Assembly: GCF_040802235.1 (NCBI RefSeq)
Contig: NC_133170.1
Span: forward strand, 635,001-699,000
Direction of reading: 5' to 3'
Source: Manis javanica
Lineage: Eukaryota; Chordata; Mammalia; Pholidota; Manidae
Length of the DNA stretch: 64,000 nucleotides
Shown here: positions 49,483-61,422 of the stretch, in pieces
Layout: each line of letters opens with the position of its first letter
How positions within the stretch are numbered: the first letter of the stretch is position 1
Translations under genes and position numbers: made by a program
The notes under the pieces: generated by a model
What the model was told of the DNA's origin: nothing
Database searches by the model: none
What the model saw: the letters and a program-made list of their open reading frames with translations, nothing else

Positions 49483-49544
49483 AAAAAAAGTCTTAAGAGA
49501 GGACCTATTAAGTACAAAGCCTTATGACTTGAAGATGATACATA
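49483..49544 (+). CDS. SCAF11: SCAF11 exon 6: residues 133-154 (part)
   Basis: The acceptor is GATGTTTGCAG|AAAAAA and the donor CATA|GTAAGT. At 62 nt, exon 6 is one of the two smallest coding exons. It encodes KKVLREDLLSTKPYDLKMIH, matching human REDLLSAKVCDLKWIH. The exon opens with seven A residues; compared with my memory of the human sequence one codon is missing here, so this A-run is a site of indel. Phases (2 in, 1 out) fit both neighbours. Confidence 0.93.
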
Positions 49545-49753
49545 GTAAGTGACTTTTTTACTTGTGTTTTGTACCTTTTTGTTTCTTTAATGCTTGAGCC
49601 AAAGTTTTTATTAGTAGTAACATTTTAGTTTGGAAAATAGTTATACACAGAACTCTGCTGAGCTCTGTACACTGTGTTCAGTCTTCCGTATGCTGCTTTA
49701 ATGGAGTTATTTATGCTGTTCTGCCCATTTTGTTTTTATGCTCAGCTTGGAGG

Positions 49754-49849
49754 GGGGAGGGTGAGAGTGAGTGAGTGAGAGAGAGAGAGTGTGTGCGTGT
49801 GTGCGTGCGCGTGTGTGTCTGTGAGTGTGTGTGTGTGTGTGTGTGTGTC
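49754..49849 (+). repeat. Compound (GA)n/(GT)n microsatellite
   Basis: A run of GTGAGT/GAGA units passes into (GT)n with GC interruptions (GTGCGTGCGCGTG), about 95 bp, 210 bp into intron 6. Alternating purine-pyrimidine with CG steps could adopt Z-DNA. The open frames it generates on both strands are artefacts. Confidence 0.9.
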
Positions 49850-51329
49850 CTTGCTGGTCGGCCTCCATGTGGTGGAGGTGCTTAGGGGAGAGAAGGGAAA
49901 ATGCACCTGTGGGCCTGTGACTGAGTGGTGGCCAAGGCGGCCGGACAGTGAGGCGGTCGATTTCCAGCTCCCAGAGGAGGTTGTGGTTTGGCCCCTCACT
50001 CCTGATCTGAAGCTCTGTTTGGATATCGAGCACCTCTTCCCTGTTTATCCGCATGACAGTTAGTGTCCTGGTGAGCCCTTGTCTTTGGCTCAGGGAAGCT
50101 GCCCGCAGGGCCCAGCGAAATGGCTCTGCCTGGTTCTGCAGGGCTTTGTGACCCCTCCTTGGAGCTCAGGCTGTTTATTTTGTTCAAAAACAACTTAACT
50201 GTGAGCTGTTGGCAAAGAGGGAAGTAAGCATTTATTTTCCAAGTTAGGTTATAGTGAATTTCTATTTATAGATAGAATTTGACTTCATTGTTCCTGAAAA
50301 TAAACGATAATCAACTTCATTTTGATTCTACCAAATTTGGTAGTTATTGTTTTTTTCTGACTCATCATCATCTCTCAGGTTTATAGATCCCAGATTTACA
50401 GATTAATAAATGTTCTGCCTTTGATAATTTACTATTAAAGTGAAATTGCACTAAAAGGACTTTAATGGTTAGATAAGCATTTTTCGTTTGTCAGAGAACT
50501 TTAGATATCAGAGCTTTGTTTTTCTATGTTAACTGCTGAAAGTTAGCATCCTTTTTTATGGGAAGCCTTTGCTTGGTAGCTCTAGGATCTGAGATAAGAT
50601 TTACTGTTGAAGAAGATTAAATGAGACAGATATTCTCAAGGTGATTTGCCCTGCTCTCACTATGTTAGTTTTAAGAATACTACAATTTTCTTTTAAACAT
50701 ATATATCCTGCCTGGTCTTATTTTTAGACAGAGAAACATAGGCAGATGTTAAATCTGTAGTACTTTGGTGTAGCAAAGGTCATTTGTAAGAATCTGATTC
50801 CTTTGGATTTGAAATTTTATTTTACTCTTCAGAATATGAAATACTAAACAAGTTTTCAGTGGACATCCTAAGCCAACTTAACATTGAGTAGCTAATTTTA
50901 AATTGTAGTTCTTAAAAAAAAACTATTCCTGCCAGCTTAAAATTGTCCAAGGCCTGTAACCTAATGCCATGTCTACTGAAGATGCCTGAAGTCGTGTGGT
51001 CGGTTTGGGGCAGGCAGAAATATTCATTATACTCTGTGACTGGGTAATGCAGTAGTACTAGTACTGAGGCAATTATGAATAAATGTCTTAACTGAATGAG
51101 TCTGGATTGATTTAAGGGGTAGTGGGTGCTTATCGATTACCCATTTAGTTCTTCTGTGATGTTGCTTTTCATTTGGGGAGTTTAACAAATCTAACATGGC
51201 TGGTTTTTCTCCCTGCATCGAAATACGTACTTGATGAAATAACTAGCTTGTATTTAGGTATCCCATTTAATGAAAATTACTCAGGTTAATTTCTAAATCC
51301 ATACTCAGCACATACTTAGGTATGAGATT

Positions 51330-52100
51330 TTCGTACTAGAAGAGCAAAAGGGAATTGAGATGAGCTTACTCAACAAACTGTGCCAAGCCCTGGCTCTTAG
51401 GGGTATAAAAGTGGCCAAAAGCGACAGAGTGCTTGCTAACAGAGAGTGTCTTCTGTGCACAACAAAAGATAAATGTGTGATGTGTCAGGTAGTGAGGAGA
51501 ACTTTAAAGAGGAATAAAGGAATAAAGGGTGATGACTTTGTGGAGGTCAAAGAAAGTTTCTTGGATATAGTTTGAACATCAATCTGAAAGAAGGAAGAAT
51601 TAAGCCATAAAGACATCTCAGGGAAGAGTGTTTCAGGCGAGGGAACAGCGGGTACACAAGCCCTGAGACAGGATGATTCTCGATTGTTCAAGGAATAGCT
51701 GGAAGTCAGTGTAAGTACAACTGTTGAGTCAGGTAGATGGAAAAGGAGGAGTAAGCCACTGGTTGGGAGGGCATGTATCAGGCGGCAGTGTGTTCCTGAC
51801 ACACCATTGAAGGGTGACTCTCACTGGTAGAGGGTGAGAAGAACATTGGAGGGCAGGAGGGGTCTCAGGTCTGAGGTACCAGGTAGGCCAGAGATGCTGA
51901 TGTTTGAGCTAGGAAGTGTTAGTGGGAGTGGTGAGCAGTGGTTCGAGTCTGTGCGCATTGCATTTCAAGGTTAAATCCTCAAGGTTTGCTGGTGGGTTGG
52001 CTGTGGGGTATAAGAAAGAGGGGAGTCGCCAGTTACTGAGAGGGGAAGGCTGGTACGAGAGAGTTTGGGAGAATATAGTCAGAAATTCTCATTGGACATG
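51330..52100. mobile_element. Ancient dispersed repeat, family uncertain
   Basis: AGAGTGTTTCAGGCGAGGGA, ACACAAGCCCTGAGACAGGA, TGGGAGGGCATG and GAACATTGGAGGGCAGG recall an old mammalian repeat whose copies read 'cagagggaacag..aggccctgag'. It is similar in style to 7950-8760. Family not named. Confidence 0.4.
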
Positions 52101-52783
52101 TAAGATGCCTGTTCTGCAACCACATAGAGGTGCTCTGAAGAAATCTGGGTGTTCCCACGCCTTAAGCAAATAAGACACTCATCTTCAAATTACAGCTTGA
52201 TCATTGTTCGATGTATAAAGTGTGAAAACGATACACATTTAGTAGAAACTGAGCTTTGAGTCTTGATCTTCCCCGGGCCAGCAATGTGCGGTCAGACCTT
52301 CCCTCGTGACGCTGGGCGGGGCGGCCCCGCAGCTCCCAGGCGGCCAGGCCACCATGAGGGCCCACGGCCGAGGCACCTCCATCCTTTCTGCACCCACAGG
52401 ACCGTCCTGATTCTCACTTCCAGCACAGGATTCAATATATTACATGAGGTATCCAGCACATTATTATTAAATAGGCTTTGTGTTAGATGACTTTGCCCAG
52501 TTTTAGGCTAATGAAGCGTTCTGAGCACATTTAAGGTGGGCGAGGCTGCACTGTCCTATTCTGCAGGTAAGGTGTATTAAATAGATTTTCAGTTTAGGAT
52601 ATTTCAGTTTAAATGGTTTATCAGGACATAACCCTATCATAAGTTGAGGAAGATCTGTAATTAGAAAAAGATTCTACATGTAAAGAAGTTTTACAGATAC
52701 CTTAACCAGTTTATTATTTATTATACCTTCATACCAATTTTTATTTGTGATTTGATTTAAAAACAGAAAAAATATGCCTGGAT

Positions 52784-53224
52784 CTGTTAGTTCCCTAGGG
52801 CTGCTGTAACAAAGCAGCCACAAACTTGGTGGTTTAAAATGGGAGAAATCAATCTTCTCACTGTTCTGGAGGTCAGAGGTGTGATGGCGGGGTATTGGCA
52901 GTCCCATGCTTGGTCTGCAGGCTTGGGGGGAAGTCCTTCCTGCCCCTCCTTGACTTCTGGCGGCTTCCCGCAGTCTTGGTGGTCTTTGGCTTGGAGCTGC
53001 ATCCCCAGAATCTGCCTCTTTCTGCATAGGCCGCCTTCTCTGTGTCTCTCTGATTTTCTCCTCTGGTAAGGACACGTTCACTGTATTTAGTGTCCACCCT
53101 AATCCAGTACAATCTCACATCAATCTCACCTTAATAGCATCTACCAAGACCCTACTTCTGAAGGTCATATTCCGAGGTTCCAGGTGGGTATGAATTTTTG
53201 GGGGGGATACTTTCAACCCACTTC
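52784..53224 (+). mobile_element. MLT1 (ERVL-MaLR) solo LTR
   Basis: A near-complete LTR: TTAGTTCCCTAGGGCTGCTG, TAACAAAGCAGCCACAAACT, CACTGTTCTGGAGGTCAGAG, TGACTTCTGGCGGCTTCCCG, TGGTAAGGACACGTTC, CTAATCCAGTACAATCTCAC and a 3' end with TGAATTTTTGGGGG and TTTCAACCCA. Non-coding, with no internal retroviral sequence beside it. Better preserved than the copy at 19745. Confidence 0.8.
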
Positions 53225-54749
53225 AAGGTGTAAAAAAGAACATCTTCAATAATTACAAATTTCCCAGTTGGTAAGAAAACACTGTGGCCCAGTCCTGGCA
53301 CCCAGAAGTGTCCTCCAAATACTGTTTCCCAATGAAAGAATCTGGGTTCCTTGAAATAAATTAATTGATTCCAGGTTTGAGGTCTTAAACAAATAAGATG
53401 TTCCTAGAAAAATTTTTCTAACAAAGACTACTAGGATAGGACCTTAACAAAAAGTCTCAGGAATCAACTGGGCTCCCTCTAGTCAAAAGTGGGACGATTA
53501 ATAACTGCAGCTGTTGGAACCTGTCAGATGTGTTTAAGTCCATGAGGTCATTGTGCTACCTTATAAGTAAACAGATTGGTCTGTTTGGTAGGGTGCTAGG
53601 AAGCTAAGTCATTTTGAAAACCAGTGTATGAAAGGAAAGATCCAAGCATCTGCCTACCCTTTCCTAAATAATGTATATATCAGGATAAGTGAACAGGTAA
53701 TACTTTTTTAGAAGTATTTCAGCAAATAATTGAAGATAGATTCACAGAATTTGAATGTCAGCATTTTGTGAACTCTAATGAATTAATGAATCTAGGAGTT
53801 GATCAACAATGGCTATTAGCATCAGAGAAGGATGCTAACTAGTTACACCGAACAGGAACCATGGTGTCTGCTGATAAGTTAAATTTCTTTTTATGAAAGA
53901 ACTTACTGAGAACATTTTGTTTGTCTCTTTATTTAGGACTGCTTAGCTACATTTAGAAGCAGCTCAGCCTAGCTTCTTTAATTTCTTAAAGTTTTTTGAA
54001 GTAGGAAGGGGCTATTTGAACACTCATTTGTGACTTTCTACCTGAAGTTACTTATTTTTATGTTACACACTAAAAATAATGAATAAACTGTGTTAAATTG
54101 TGAAGTTATTTTATCTAGATTAGAAATTATTAGTATAACATTAGATAAAGCTCCAGAAAGCCCAGTAGACAATTTTATTGGAAATTGGAGCACTTGGGTT
54201 TTGTACTGTTTTTCCCACTAAGTCATCTGTGATTCTAATAAAATTATATAAACTGTTCAACTTAGTTTTTCATATAATGAGAATGGTGTTGCCTCACTGG
54301 AGATATTGGGAAAGGTTAGCATACCTTCTGGCAGATTTGTTAAGGAAATGTCACTTTTCGTTCTTCAGGCATACTAGATAGCTGGGTTGCCATACTTCTG
54401 TTTTTATTTTTAACATCCTTTACATATTTGATCTAGGAATGAACATTATTTTTTGGTTTGGGCAAATAGTTTATAACTGATGTAGTTTATGAAAAGTGTC
54501 CCCTTTTCAGACATTTAATGGATTATTCCTGTAAGTACATGTTAGATCCACTTAATTATGGCTTTATTAACTTTGGAATTAATTAATAAAACTTTAATTG
54601 GTACCTGTCAAGTACTGGGCTCTAAGCTCAGAGCCTTTATATACTGGTTTGTGTTGACCAAAAATGTTTTCATTTTCATGAAACATCTTTTGTGATACGT
54701 TGAATTCAAACAAGACAAGCTTCCAGTTAAGCACAGCAGATTGAGCACC

Positions 54750-56900
54750 AGTGTAATTCTCTAACCCCTCCCCCAAACCTACTAAAATGACAATAAAGGA
54801 ATGAAAAGAAAAGAAAAATTAAAAGCTATAATACAAGAGAACTAGAGAGAAGGAACAGCTGATGAGAGAAGTCTGTAAAATAGAAGCTTAAAGTGATTTT
54901 ATGAGGTGAATGGTAAACTATCATAGCAGAAAGTTGAAACCTAAGTCTTTCATGGGAGCGTGGAGTTAAGAATCGAGTCTCTTCACATACCATAGCACCT
55001 TAGATAGTCTTGGACTTCCGTTATCTGTGAAGGGAAGGATGTGAGGTGATGCCAGAAAACAATTGGTTAAAATTTCTAAAGGAGAAGTTTATTCTGTAAA
55101 TTTCTGGCTGAATATGGTAGGGGAAGACATATATATTCCACCAGGCAGAGACTAGAGTCTTACTCTCTAAAGGAAGTGGTTAAACTCCAGAGATGAGGAT
55201 AGAAGAGACAGTAGAGTAAAGAGAGGGAACTCAAGTCGAATGCTGAGACCTTTAGTTCATCTCTCAAAGCGCTGGCAGTCTTGTTTGCTCCCAAAGTGGG
55301 GGATGGGAGACGTCTTCTGGAATACTGTCATGCTCAGATATAATGACATTTGGGGGTCTCTGAGTGAAATGGCCAGATCTCTGCCTGATCAGTACATAGT
55401 GAAGCTCATTGTTTGAAAGACTGTAACCCCTCATCCTCACATCTCAATCAGTATTTTAGTGTCCCACAAACAGTGAAGGATGACCAGATAGTTGAGGGAA
55501 AATAATACCAATGAAGATTAAAACAGAGACAAAAGGAACCTGATAGAACAAACTCAGGGCTGAGAAACGGGGAACAGCTTAAAAATTAATATCCTCAGAT
55601 ATAAGGAAAACTTTTGGAAATTAAGAATATTATAGCAGAAATCTTGAAAATTAAACACAGATAGACTATAAGCTGAGAAATCTCAGAAAGTAGGACAAAG
55701 AGTCAAATAGTGATAAAGTATTAGTCTGTGAAGTTCAGTACTGAATAATAACATTTCAAAAAGAAAAAAAAGAGAAAGTTATCAAGAAAAGTACTACAAA
55801 GAAAAATACCCCAGAATAGTAGAGTGTGAGAATCCAGGTGAAGATACTCAGATACCTAGTAAATGAGCAAAGAGATACACCAACCTCTTCATGGAACTAG
55901 AACTCTGCAGATAACAAGGGTCCTGAAAGCTCCTAGTGAGAGCAAACAGCGCATATAAATGTTAACAGCAGATGAAGCAGTGGAGCACTAGCCTTGAAAA
56001 TTCTGGGGAAAATAATTACTAACCTAGAGAATTATATTCCCTGCTAAACTGTCAGTTGAGTGTTAGGGTAGAATAAAGACATTCTCAGACCCACGAGAGC
56101 TCAGAGTTCATTCCCATGCACCCTTTCTCAGAATGCGACTTGGAGTTTGCATGCCTCGCTGAATGAGAAAGTAGATGAAGGAGCCGTGTGACATTCAGAA
56201 GAGTCACAACCCAGGAAAAAGAGAAATGGGATTGTATTATCAAGACGACGATAGAGACAGGTCCAGAGTGATGGTGAGCAGCGGCGTTAGAGACTTCCCG
56301 GTTCCAGCTGGGGCAGGACAGAGGGGGAGTATTCCCAGGAAAGGGGAGCCCACTTGCTGCATGAGTTGATGTGTTTGAATGTATTAAGAGGAGATTTACA
56401 CTTTTGTTGTGGAATTAACTAAATCAATGTTAGGTAATATAGGGGAAAAGAGAAAACAAAGCAGTTACTAACCCTCAGGAAAAGTAGTTGTTCAAGAAAA
56501 GTAGTTGTAATTTACATGGTCAGTTGTAAATATTTATATTGCTTATATCAAATGATGATGACCAAAAATAACATCCTGGCAGAGGCAGCAGAGGAGGTGA
56601 TCGGTAAGACAGTGGTACCAGAGGAAAATCTGCCTTCCGTACTGAAAAAATCATTAGAAAATACCTGAACCAGAGTAGTGTATAAGTCTGTTACGTAGAA
56701 GTTAAGAAGTCAAAGTTAGAAGAAATAGCTAAGGGATTTGATGAGTGCTTTTGGAGAGCCAGAATTGAGATCAAGAGTGGGGATTTCTATAGTTTTTCTT
56801 TCAAAGCATAGAAGTGCTGTTTGACTTCTGAAAGTATATACATTCATTACTTTGATAAAAAATTAAATGAAAAAATGTTTATCACTGTTATCTAAAGGCA
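54750..56900 (+). mobile_element. Probable ancient LINE-1/HAL1-type element (sense)
   Basis: Purine-rich sequence over about 2 kb that reads like an old L1 3' half: AGAATTATATTCCCTGCTAA, AATAAAGACATTCTCAGACC, TCCCATGCACCCTTTCTCAG and TGAGAAAGTAGATGAAGGAG. No frame is preserved. It may be more than one insertion. Confidence 0.45.
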
Positions 56901-58512
56901 GACAGATCAGTAGGTGGATTTATGAAATGGTCTGTAGGAAACCACAATTTAGACAAATCCACTACTGTTGAATACTTTTGATATTGATACTGGAACTGCT
57001 CAGCAATTGCCTGAGAAATACCCAGAAACAGGTGAAATAGTTTGGGGCTAGAATTTCACACTTAACTAGGTTCTTGCCATGAGAGCAGTTGGGTGGCTTC
57101 CTGAGACACGCCTCCAAGCTGGGGGTGCCTGTGAGCAGGGGAGCTCCCAGAATGAGACAGCCTTAGGGCACAAAGACGCCAAGCAGCCCCAGCACCGTTG
57201 GTCTGCACCTAGCGGAAGGAAACAGTTATTTCTAAGATTGTGCCTGGGTACCTATCACACACTTTTATTCCTGGCTTCTTCTTTAAGGAATTTTAAAAAG
57301 TGAGTATTTTCTTTTAAATATACTTCAGAGGGAAGAAAATAAGTTCCTGCCACTCAGCCAGCACCCTTACACACCTATGTTAAAATCGCATTTGTTGTGC
57401 AACAATTCTAGGTGGGACCTGTGAGAAGGATGGATGACAGCAGGAAACCAAACAGCTGTTGTGTAGCGACTTAAAAGGAAATTAATATGCCAATCAGTAG
57501 AAAGCTGGCAGTTGCCAACTAGACTGACAGAAGCAGCCCCAAATGCATACATAGTGCAATAGCAGGAAACAGACCTCCTCCTTAGGGTGATTTATTTTGA
57601 ACAAAATCAGCTGGTCCTTTGTAAGGCTCCTGAGGCTGAAGATGGAAAGTCCAGTTGTCATTTGTACTGTGGACTTTCAGCAGAGCTCGGCGGGGAGCAG
57701 TGACCCTCCCCACAGCATTTACTGCAGCACAGATATACTGATAGGTAGAGGTGACTGGTAACAGGCGTGGTGGCAAAGAAAAACTGAGAACAGTAATTTA
57801 TAAAGGTTAACACCATCTTTGTGGCGAGCAGAAACTGTCCTCTGTCTTCCATAACCTGGAAGTACATATCCACAGAAAGAAATTTCCAGTTGGGGCGGTT
57901 AACCAAATAGCAAGTCATAAGCAGTGCAGCCAAAACACTGCTGAACCAGAAACTGGTTTAATCAACACTTACTTCCTAATTCTGTGAAGCTTGTTGAGCA
58001 AGGAGGGTGCTTATTTGAAATGATGCCAGTGGGTGGAAGTTCATTCATGGCTGACAAGAACTAGTGGTCTATGTCCGCTGGTCAGCTCTTCCTGGAGGTG
58101 AGTCAATAGGACATGTTTTAGGTCAGGCTGCAAAGGACATATTAGGTGCACTGCTGACGCTAAGTAATTTGACATCTGTATATACCTTCTGTTACAGGGG
58201 TTTAGGTTTGCGTAGGGTGCTGGAAACGTTGACCAGACTCTCACTGCTCATGTTCTCAGCAGGGCAGCTTTACGTGTTTATTTAAACAGTCCTCCACTGT
58301 AGGCTCGTCTGTTTTACTTTCCTACATCTCAACAAGACTAGATAAAATTAGCATTTGGAAAAATTGCATAAATTCAAGTGCGATTATTTTAAGTGCAGCT
58401 TTTCTACATATTTGACTTTCTCTTGTTAGTATTCCAGTATCAATACTGTTTTACAACCTTTTAAAATAAAAATTAAGACAAGGTAACCAAGTCTTTCTGT
58501 GTCTTTGTACAG

Positions 58513-58571
58513 GAAACTATGAATACAGTGAAATGGGAGGAGAGAAAAATGCAATAATAAAGATAAATAAG
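58513..58571 (+). CDS. SCAF11: SCAF11 exon 7: residues 154-173
   Basis: The acceptor is GTCTTTGTACAG|GAAACT and the donor AATAAG|GTTTGT. The exon is 59 nt. It completes Arg154 and encodes NYEYSEMGGEKNAIIKINK, matching human NSLYSETGGKKNAAIKINK closely. It ends in phase 0. The donor has T at +4 and is weaker than the others. With only 137 bp to exon 8, exons 7 and 8 flank the shortest intron in the window. Confidence 0.94.
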
Positions 58572-58708
58572 GTTTGTTGAAATAAAATCTTTTTCTTAAA
58601 TAATAACACTTTACGGTGGTTTAGGACATAGCTAGTGCCTCACCTATATCACAATATTTAAATAGAACTAATATGTACCCATGATGGAGGCCTTTTGTTT
58701 TTTTCTAG

Positions 58709-58815
58709 GCTCGGAGGTCGAATCAGTGCACAAGTCAGCACTCCACAGACTTCGTTCCTGATGTGTTCTCTTCCGGTAGTCACACTGCGGGGCCATCTAC
58801 CTGCAGAGCTCGCTG
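58709..58815 (+). CDS. SCAF11: SCAF11 exon 8: residues 174-209 (part)
   Basis: The acceptor is TTTTTTTCTAG|GCTCGG and the donor CGCTG|GTGAGT. The exon is 107 nt and begins in phase 0. It encodes ARRSNQCTSQHSTDFVPDVF, then SSGSHTAGPSTCRAR. Against human PQRSNWSTNQCFRNFFSNMF the framework (RSN, F..D/NMF-SS-SH) is kept but many positions differ, so this is the least conserved of the early exons. It ends in phase 2, splitting Cys209 with exon 9. The domain is unnamed. Confidence 0.88.
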
Positions 58816-59227
58816 GTGAGTATTTTCTACTTCAATTTGTGCTGCTTATACTTGATGTTATAATTAACTTTTGGCTGAAATTCAAACTCTGGCTGATGAA
58901 AGCCCACCTTGTTTTTGTTTCTGTTTCTTTCTTTTGGAAAATAAATGAGTGAGTTCTAGTGAAGAGAAAACCTGCGTTTTTGCAACCCTTCCTGTTTTGC
59001 AGTGACGGCCCGCGCTAGTGGGCTTTGTTTCCATTGGCGGGGGAGTCGTGCCCACTCGTTCTGTGGGAGGGGTGTGGGCTCCTTGTCAAACAGCCGGCCT
59101 GGTGCCTAGTGAAGCAGGCCCCACGGTGACTGGCATTGGATACTAAGTAGATATTTGTGGAATTTGAGGATTGAATTGGGGTCTTAAAATCACTTAAGAG
59201 TTGGTTAAACAAGCAAAATAGGTTAAG

Positions 59228-59450
59228 ATTGTGTGACTTAATTGTAGAGCTTGGCAAGGCACCAGAGAAAACGGCCACATCCGAACGGCTGTGGCGCGGC
59301 CACACTGCCCCGCCGTGGTCGCCGCGGCCACACTGCCCCGTCGTGCTTGCTGCTTCGTCTTGGCCATGGGTCCGGCGGGGAACCGTCACCCCCGCTGCCG
59401 CTTCGCTCCGTGGGGCGGGAATGGCGCTGCTTCTCCCCGCGGCGATGAGG
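59228..59450. other. Intronic CpG-rich patch
   Basis: About 220 bp with many CpG dinucleotides (for example GTGGCGCGGCCACACTGCCC and CCCGCGGCGATGAGG) inside an AT-rich intron 8. It holds a 28-bp tandem duplication. The overlapping open frames on both strands have only compositional bias. It could be a small orphan CpG island, an enhancer or an exapted sequence; nothing in the sequence decides. Confidence 0.6.
59296..59351 (+). repeat. 28-bp tandem duplication
   Basis: Two copies in direct contact. Both start GCGGCCACACTGCCCCG (17 bp identical); the remaining 11 bp differ at four positions, giving 24 of 28 matches. Confidence 0.85.
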
Positions 59451-59724
59451 ATGTTAGTCTAGACTGACTTTTTAAAAAGTATGTTACTTAAGGTAGAAAT
59501 TCAAGCATTATTTTTATGAATGAGATAAATGATTTTTTATTTGTAATATTGAAGTTGCTTCCTTAAGGAAATGAGTTCATTTTAAAAGTGTTTAAATAGA
59601 GATTTTTATTTTAAATATGGTTTATAATGCTAGGTATGAAAAATGCTATTCAGAATATGATCCTATTATTACTCCAAACTCAGATTTTTGGGATTCTGAT
59701 GAAGGTTTAAAATTTATCTTTTAG

Positions 59725-59826
59725 TACAGAATTCTTAGAAGTCCATGAAATCAGTGCATTGATTAGGCAGAAGAGACAGGAACTGGAATTGTCGTGGTTT
59801 CCTGATACTTCACCTGGAATTGGAAG
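59725..59826 (+). CDS. SCAF11: SCAF11 exon 9: residues 209-243 (part)
   Basis: The acceptor is TATCTTTTAG|TACAGA and the donor GGAAG|GTAAAA. The exon is 102 nt, phase 2 in and out. It encodes TEFLEVHEISALIRQKRQ, then ELELSWFPDTSPGIG, very close to human TEFIEASEISALIRQKRH and ELELSWFPDTLPGIG. This is the best conserved block between the RING and the basic region, so it is probably an interaction helix (EISALIRQKRQELEL is amphipathic) followed by a loop. No named domain is known to me. Confidence 0.96.
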
Positions 59827-61422
59827 GTAAAATAAATGGTGAACTCGAGTGTTGGCATGCTAACACAAACACAAGATTTACCAATAATACCTAAGTACAG
59901 AGGCCACTTATTTAATAGTTTTGTTTCTAAGAAACTTTTGTGCAAATAAAACTTTGGTTTTTCACATGTCTATTGAAGATTGCTTTTTAAAGAAGCCTTT
60001 GAAAAGTAGAGAATCCTCTATTATCTGTATAGTAAATGTAGACATTTGATTCATTTAAAAGGGAGTGCACCTAGTGGTAAGATTCATCAGTGCCAACCTG
60101 TAGATCCACCCTTGCCTCGGTCTATGCTGTCAGCTGAAGCATGATTCTATCGTGACATTTCCCATCTCCAAGTGCTCTGAATGGCTATCGGAGCCCTGCT
60201 CTGCCCTGGCACTAAGGATTTTTCTTTCTTAGTTTAAGTCCTGAAGCGACCAGCACATTGTTGGGTATGTGATACATACTTAAATCAAACTCCTATGTGA
60301 AGATCAAGGTCCTGCCTGAGTTTTACATAAAATTTATCCATATGACATGTCACTTTCTCTTATGTATCACTGTGATACAGTTCTACATAGAGCCTTCACT
60401 CCCTAAGAACGACAAAGCAACACAAAGAGAGGTACAGTTAGGACCCAAATGTATATAATAGGAAGCCTGTTCCTGGAATCAAGTATTTTTTGTGCAGGTA
60501 CAAGTTGTACAGGGCTGTCCAGGCCTCTCCCCTTCTACCCCAGAGTCCCACCTCACCCTGGGTAAGACAGTCCTTTGTGAGGAGACTGGGTGGGTGAAGA
60601 GGGCCAGCAGCTGCTGGGTGTGCTGGGTCTGGATGCTGGAACTGTAGGGCGGTCAGCAGGTGCACAGGGACACTGAGAACTCGGAGGAACATAGGCCTTA
60701 CCCCGAGGAGTTGTATTAGATGGTAGAGAAGTAGAAACTAGTTCTTCCTTTTTCTTCTTCAAAATGGATGAAGTTTTTATTCATAGACTGATTTCACTTC
60801 AGTCTTGATAATTTTTAAAACTCTTTGATTAACGTGACTGAATCACGCATTTGCTTAGAAAGGGGGGGGGAGTCCAAGGGGCGGGAAGGTGCCTGCGCCT
60901 CTGGGGCTGTGGGGATGCCTGTTTGTTGCGAAGTGTGGTGGCTGCACGGAATTACACATTGGTCAGAAGTCATCAAATCACGCTGGAAGTCTGTATTTTA
61001 TTTGCACATTCTGTTTTCCTGTGCATTTTACTATCCAAGCTGATTCTTTTTAGGAATGGAGAAAAAAAGTAAAAGCCAAAAAAATTGTTGACAAAATATC
61101 ACATTAAATTATCTAAAAGAGAAATTATATATATATTTTAAACTACTATAAACTATTATATATACTACATTACCCTTTATCTCCCTGTGCCATTAATTGA
61201 TCAGGAAAACATGCTTTTAAAGAATTTTTTCCTTTGCGGCTGGTTGGTAGCCATCTTTGAACAATGAGTAACCTTGGATTTACATTTTTGCTATTTGAGC
61301 AAAAAAGTACTTAATCACACAGTATTTTAAATGTGCTAATCTGCTTTGGAAAATTAATTTTAAATTGCTGGTTTAATTTTTTAAAACAATTTCAACAAAA
61401 ATGTCTTTGTTCTGATTTTCAG

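Larger units (their letters stand above)
49545..58512 (+). other. Intron 6
   Basis: About 9 kb. Besides the listed repeats, I recognise nothing at 49850-51320, 52110-52780, 53230-54740 and 56910-58500. A GC-rich piece at 52290-52390 and an unassigned block at 57370-57950 with several short minus-strand frames are noted but not called. Confidence 0.5.
58816..59724 (+). other. Intron 8
   Basis: 0.9 kb. It contains a CpG-rich patch (59228-59450). A short MIR/L2-like end is possible at 59100-59180. The rest is AT-rich. Confidence 0.5.

Noticed and set aside
49707-50063. Frames encoding His/Thr or Cys/Val repeats
   Set aside because: They are translations of the GT/GA microsatellite.
19745-53224. 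The MLT1 LTRs as parts of a complete provirus
   Set aside because: The two LTRs are 33 kb apart, differ in length and age, and have no gag/pol/env-like sequence beside them. They are separate solo LTRs.
57370-57950. Block with several minus-strand frames, one with an MVLTFINYCSQFFF-like hydrophobic part; considered as a retrocopy
   Set aside because: I could not link the pieces to any protein. There is no poly-A tail or target duplication that I can see.
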